Assembly: GCA_015494375.1 (NCBI GenBank) | Contig: WGBL01000315.1 | Coordinates: forward strand, 1-22,130 | Direction of reading: 5' to 3' | Length of the DNA stretch: 22,130 nt | DNA from: Hyphomicrobiales bacterium | Lineage (GTDB): Bacteria > Pseudomonadota > Alphaproteobacteria > Rhizobiales > S144-23 | Shown: positions 20,833 to 22,130 of the stretch, piece by piece | How positions within the stretch are numbered: the first letter of the stretch is position 1 | Layout: the number at the start of each line of letters is the position of its first letter | Position numbers and translations under genes: made by a program | The notes under the pieces: generated by a model | What the model was told of the DNA's origin: nothing | The model's database searches: none | The model's input: only the letters and a program-made list of their open reading frames with translations

Positions 20833-22130
20833 TCACAGCTGTTTCTCTATGTTGTAGCGCCGGATCTTGTTGGCGAGGCCGACACGCGACAGCCCTAGCT
20901 CCCGCGCCGCCTCGCTCTGGTTCCAGCGATGCCGGCGCAGGGCATCGCGCACAAGGGCGCGCTCGAGACTTTCGACCTTGTCCTTGAGTGTCGCTCCCTC
21001 GAGGGACGGCGTGCCCGCGGCCAGTTGAGAGATCGGATTGGGCTCGGCCGCTGCGATCTCCGGTGTGAGCAAGTCGCGTGTGACATAGCCGCCGTCCGGT
21101 GTCAGTGCCACCATGCGGCGGATTTCGTTCTCGAGCTCGCGGACATTGCCCGGGAACGGATAGGCCAGCAAATGCTGCAAGACGTCATTGGCGACACCAA
21201 GCACGCGGCGCCCCATCAGCTCACAATATTTGCGGGTGAAGAACTCCACGAGCACGGGGATATCGTCGGGCCGCTCGCGCAAGGGGGGAATGTTGATCTC
21301 AAAGCCCTTGAGCCGGAAGTAGAGGTCTTGGCGGAACTTGCCCTCGCGCACGAGCCGCTCGAGCGGGACATTGGACGCAACAAGGATGCGGACGTCGGCG
21401 GTCTGGGTCGTGTCGGACCCCAGGGGCTTGATCTCGCCGTCCTGGAGAAAACGCAACAGGCTGACTTGGAAGGCGGGCGAGACGTCGGAGATCTCATCGA
21501 GAAAGACGGTGCCGCCGTCAGCGGCGCGGAAAAGGCCCAAGCGATCGCTGATGGCACCGGTGAAGGCGCCCCGCTTGTGGCCGAAGAGCTCGGAGTGAAG
21601 GAGCTCATCGGGCATGCCGCCGCAATTCTGAAAGAGGAGCGGGCTCTGGTGACGCCTGCTCTTGAAATGAATGGCGCGTGCAAAGAGCTCCTTGCCGGTG
21701 CCGGTCTCGCCCTGGATGAGGATCGGCAAATCCGTCGGTGCCGCCTGCCGTGCCAGATTGCAAAGCTTCGCCATGGCCTCGCTGGCGTAGACCAGCTTCT
21801 CGAAGTTGTGACACTGAACACCGTGCCGGAGGGGACGTGGTCCTTCGAGCGGAGGCCAGTCATCGGTAAACTTGAGCTCGCGGCTCAGAAGTCGATGGCG
21901 GCGAGCGAGCTCGCGAGCCTCAAGCGCGCGCTTGGTGAGCAGCCCCACCTGTTCGGGATCGAGAGGCTTTCGGATATACTGATAGACCGCAATCGACCTT
22001 GTGCCATTGTCCCAACTGCGGGTGCCGTCCGAAGATTTGACGAGAATGCGAATGACGTCCGGGTGCTTGAGCCGGAACTCGGAGAGAACACAGGTGCCCT
22101 CTCCATCGCTCAGATCGGCCTCGCAAATGA
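20833..22130 (-). CDS. hupR: HupR/HoxA-type sigma-54 response regulator (5' end outside)
   Basis: NtrC-family activator, very likely of the hydrogenase promoter at 19979-19993. The frame is open to the window edge, so the N terminus is missing; an internal GTG at 21948 is not the start. The first visible part is the end of a receiver domain with YQYIRKP, the conserved beta5 Lys region of HupR-like receivers. The AAA+ domain follows, with Walker A GETGTGKE, the sigma-54 loop GAFTGA and Walker B TVFLDE. A Fis-type helix-turn-helix closes the protein (NQSEAARELGLSRVGLANKIRR). At the phosphoacceptor position an ungapped alignment puts Glu, not Asp. No kinase gene is visible. Confidence 0.92.
   Translation of the reverse strand, partial: ICEADLSDGEGTCVLSEFRLKHPDVIRILVKSSDGTRSWDNGTRSIAVYQYIRKPLDPEQVGLLTKRALEARELARRHRLLSRELKFTDDWPPLEGPRPLRHGVQCHNFEKLVYASEAMAKLCNLARQAAPTDLPILIQGETGTGKELFARAIHFKSRRHQSPLLFQNCGGMPDELLHSELFGHKRGAFTGAISDRLGLFRAADGGTVFLDEISDVSPAFQVSLLRFLQDGEIKPLGSDTTQTADVRILVASNVPLERLVREGKFRQDLYFRLKGFEINIPPLRERPDDIPVLVEFFTRKYCELMGRRVLGVANDVLQHLLAYPFPGNVRELENEIRRMVALTPDGGYVTRDLLTPEIAAAEPNPISQLAAGTPSLEGATLKDKVESLERALVRDALRRHRWNQSEAARELGLSRVGLANKIRRYNIEKQL

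Noticed and set aside
20603..20836. 77-aa minus-strand open frame after hupR
   Set aside because: It overlaps the hupR stop, runs through the direct repeats and into the zinc-ribbon start region, and has no domain; probably non-coding leader.
22060..22130. Separate short ORFs at the right edge (21885-22106, 21920-22126)
   Set aside because: The frame contiguous with the activator is open to the edge and translates a receiver-domain end; the other frames are shadows.

Overview
The window looks like a chromosomal segment of a high-GC proteobacterium. Alphaproteobacterial is my best guess, from a HupR/HoxA-type regulator, a sigma-54 promoter and a Zur-like palindrome; genus cannot be told from the sequence. 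It is dominated by one system: a cytoplasmic group 2a (Huc/cyanobacterial Hup-like) uptake [NiFe]-hydrogenase with an unusually complete accessory and maturation set. Every confident gene lies on the minus strand, so transcription runs from high to low coordinates.

Layout in transcription order. (1) 22130-20833: an NtrC-family activator of the HupR/HoxA type, cut by the window edge. (2) 20583-20245: a small zinc-ribbon protein, preceded by a 25-bp direct repeat. (3) 20244-19787: the control region, with a TTG-N5-CAA HupR-type site, a good -24/-12 sigma-54 promoter and a leader of nested tandem repeats. (4) 19786-16937: small and large hydrogenase subunits, separated by a 19-bp-period repeat tract. 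(5) 16748-10255: accessory block, holding two tandem HiPIP-like tetracysteine proteins, the maturation endopeptidase, a 142-aa unknown, a TPR protein, two tiny two-helix membrane proteins, a NifU-Rieske fusion, and an NHL beta-propeller gene broken by a deletion/frameshift. (6) 10258-2566: maturation genes hypF, hypC, a GmhA-like SIS isomerase, hypD, hypE, hypA, hypB, mostly overlapping or closely spaced. (7) 2494-1019: a nickel transporter and a 210-aa protein with three Trp-rich repeats. (8) 1018-1: about 1 kb without a credible gene, holding two diverged direct repeats and two Zur-like palindromes.

How the genes fit together. HypA/HypB and the transporter supply nickel. HypF/HypE make the cyanide ligands, and HypC/HypD assemble Fe(CN)2CO. 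The endopeptidase trims the large-subunit tail. The small subunit has no Tat signal and no cytochrome b subunit is encoded, so the enzyme should be cytosolic. Electrons probably leave through soluble Fe-S proteins (NifU-Rieske and/or the HiPIP-like pair) toward the membrane, where the two small membrane proteins could provide docking. The least described parts are the HiPIP-like pair, the two small membrane proteins, the Trp-repeat protein, the zinc-ribbon protein and the gap-specific tandem repeats.
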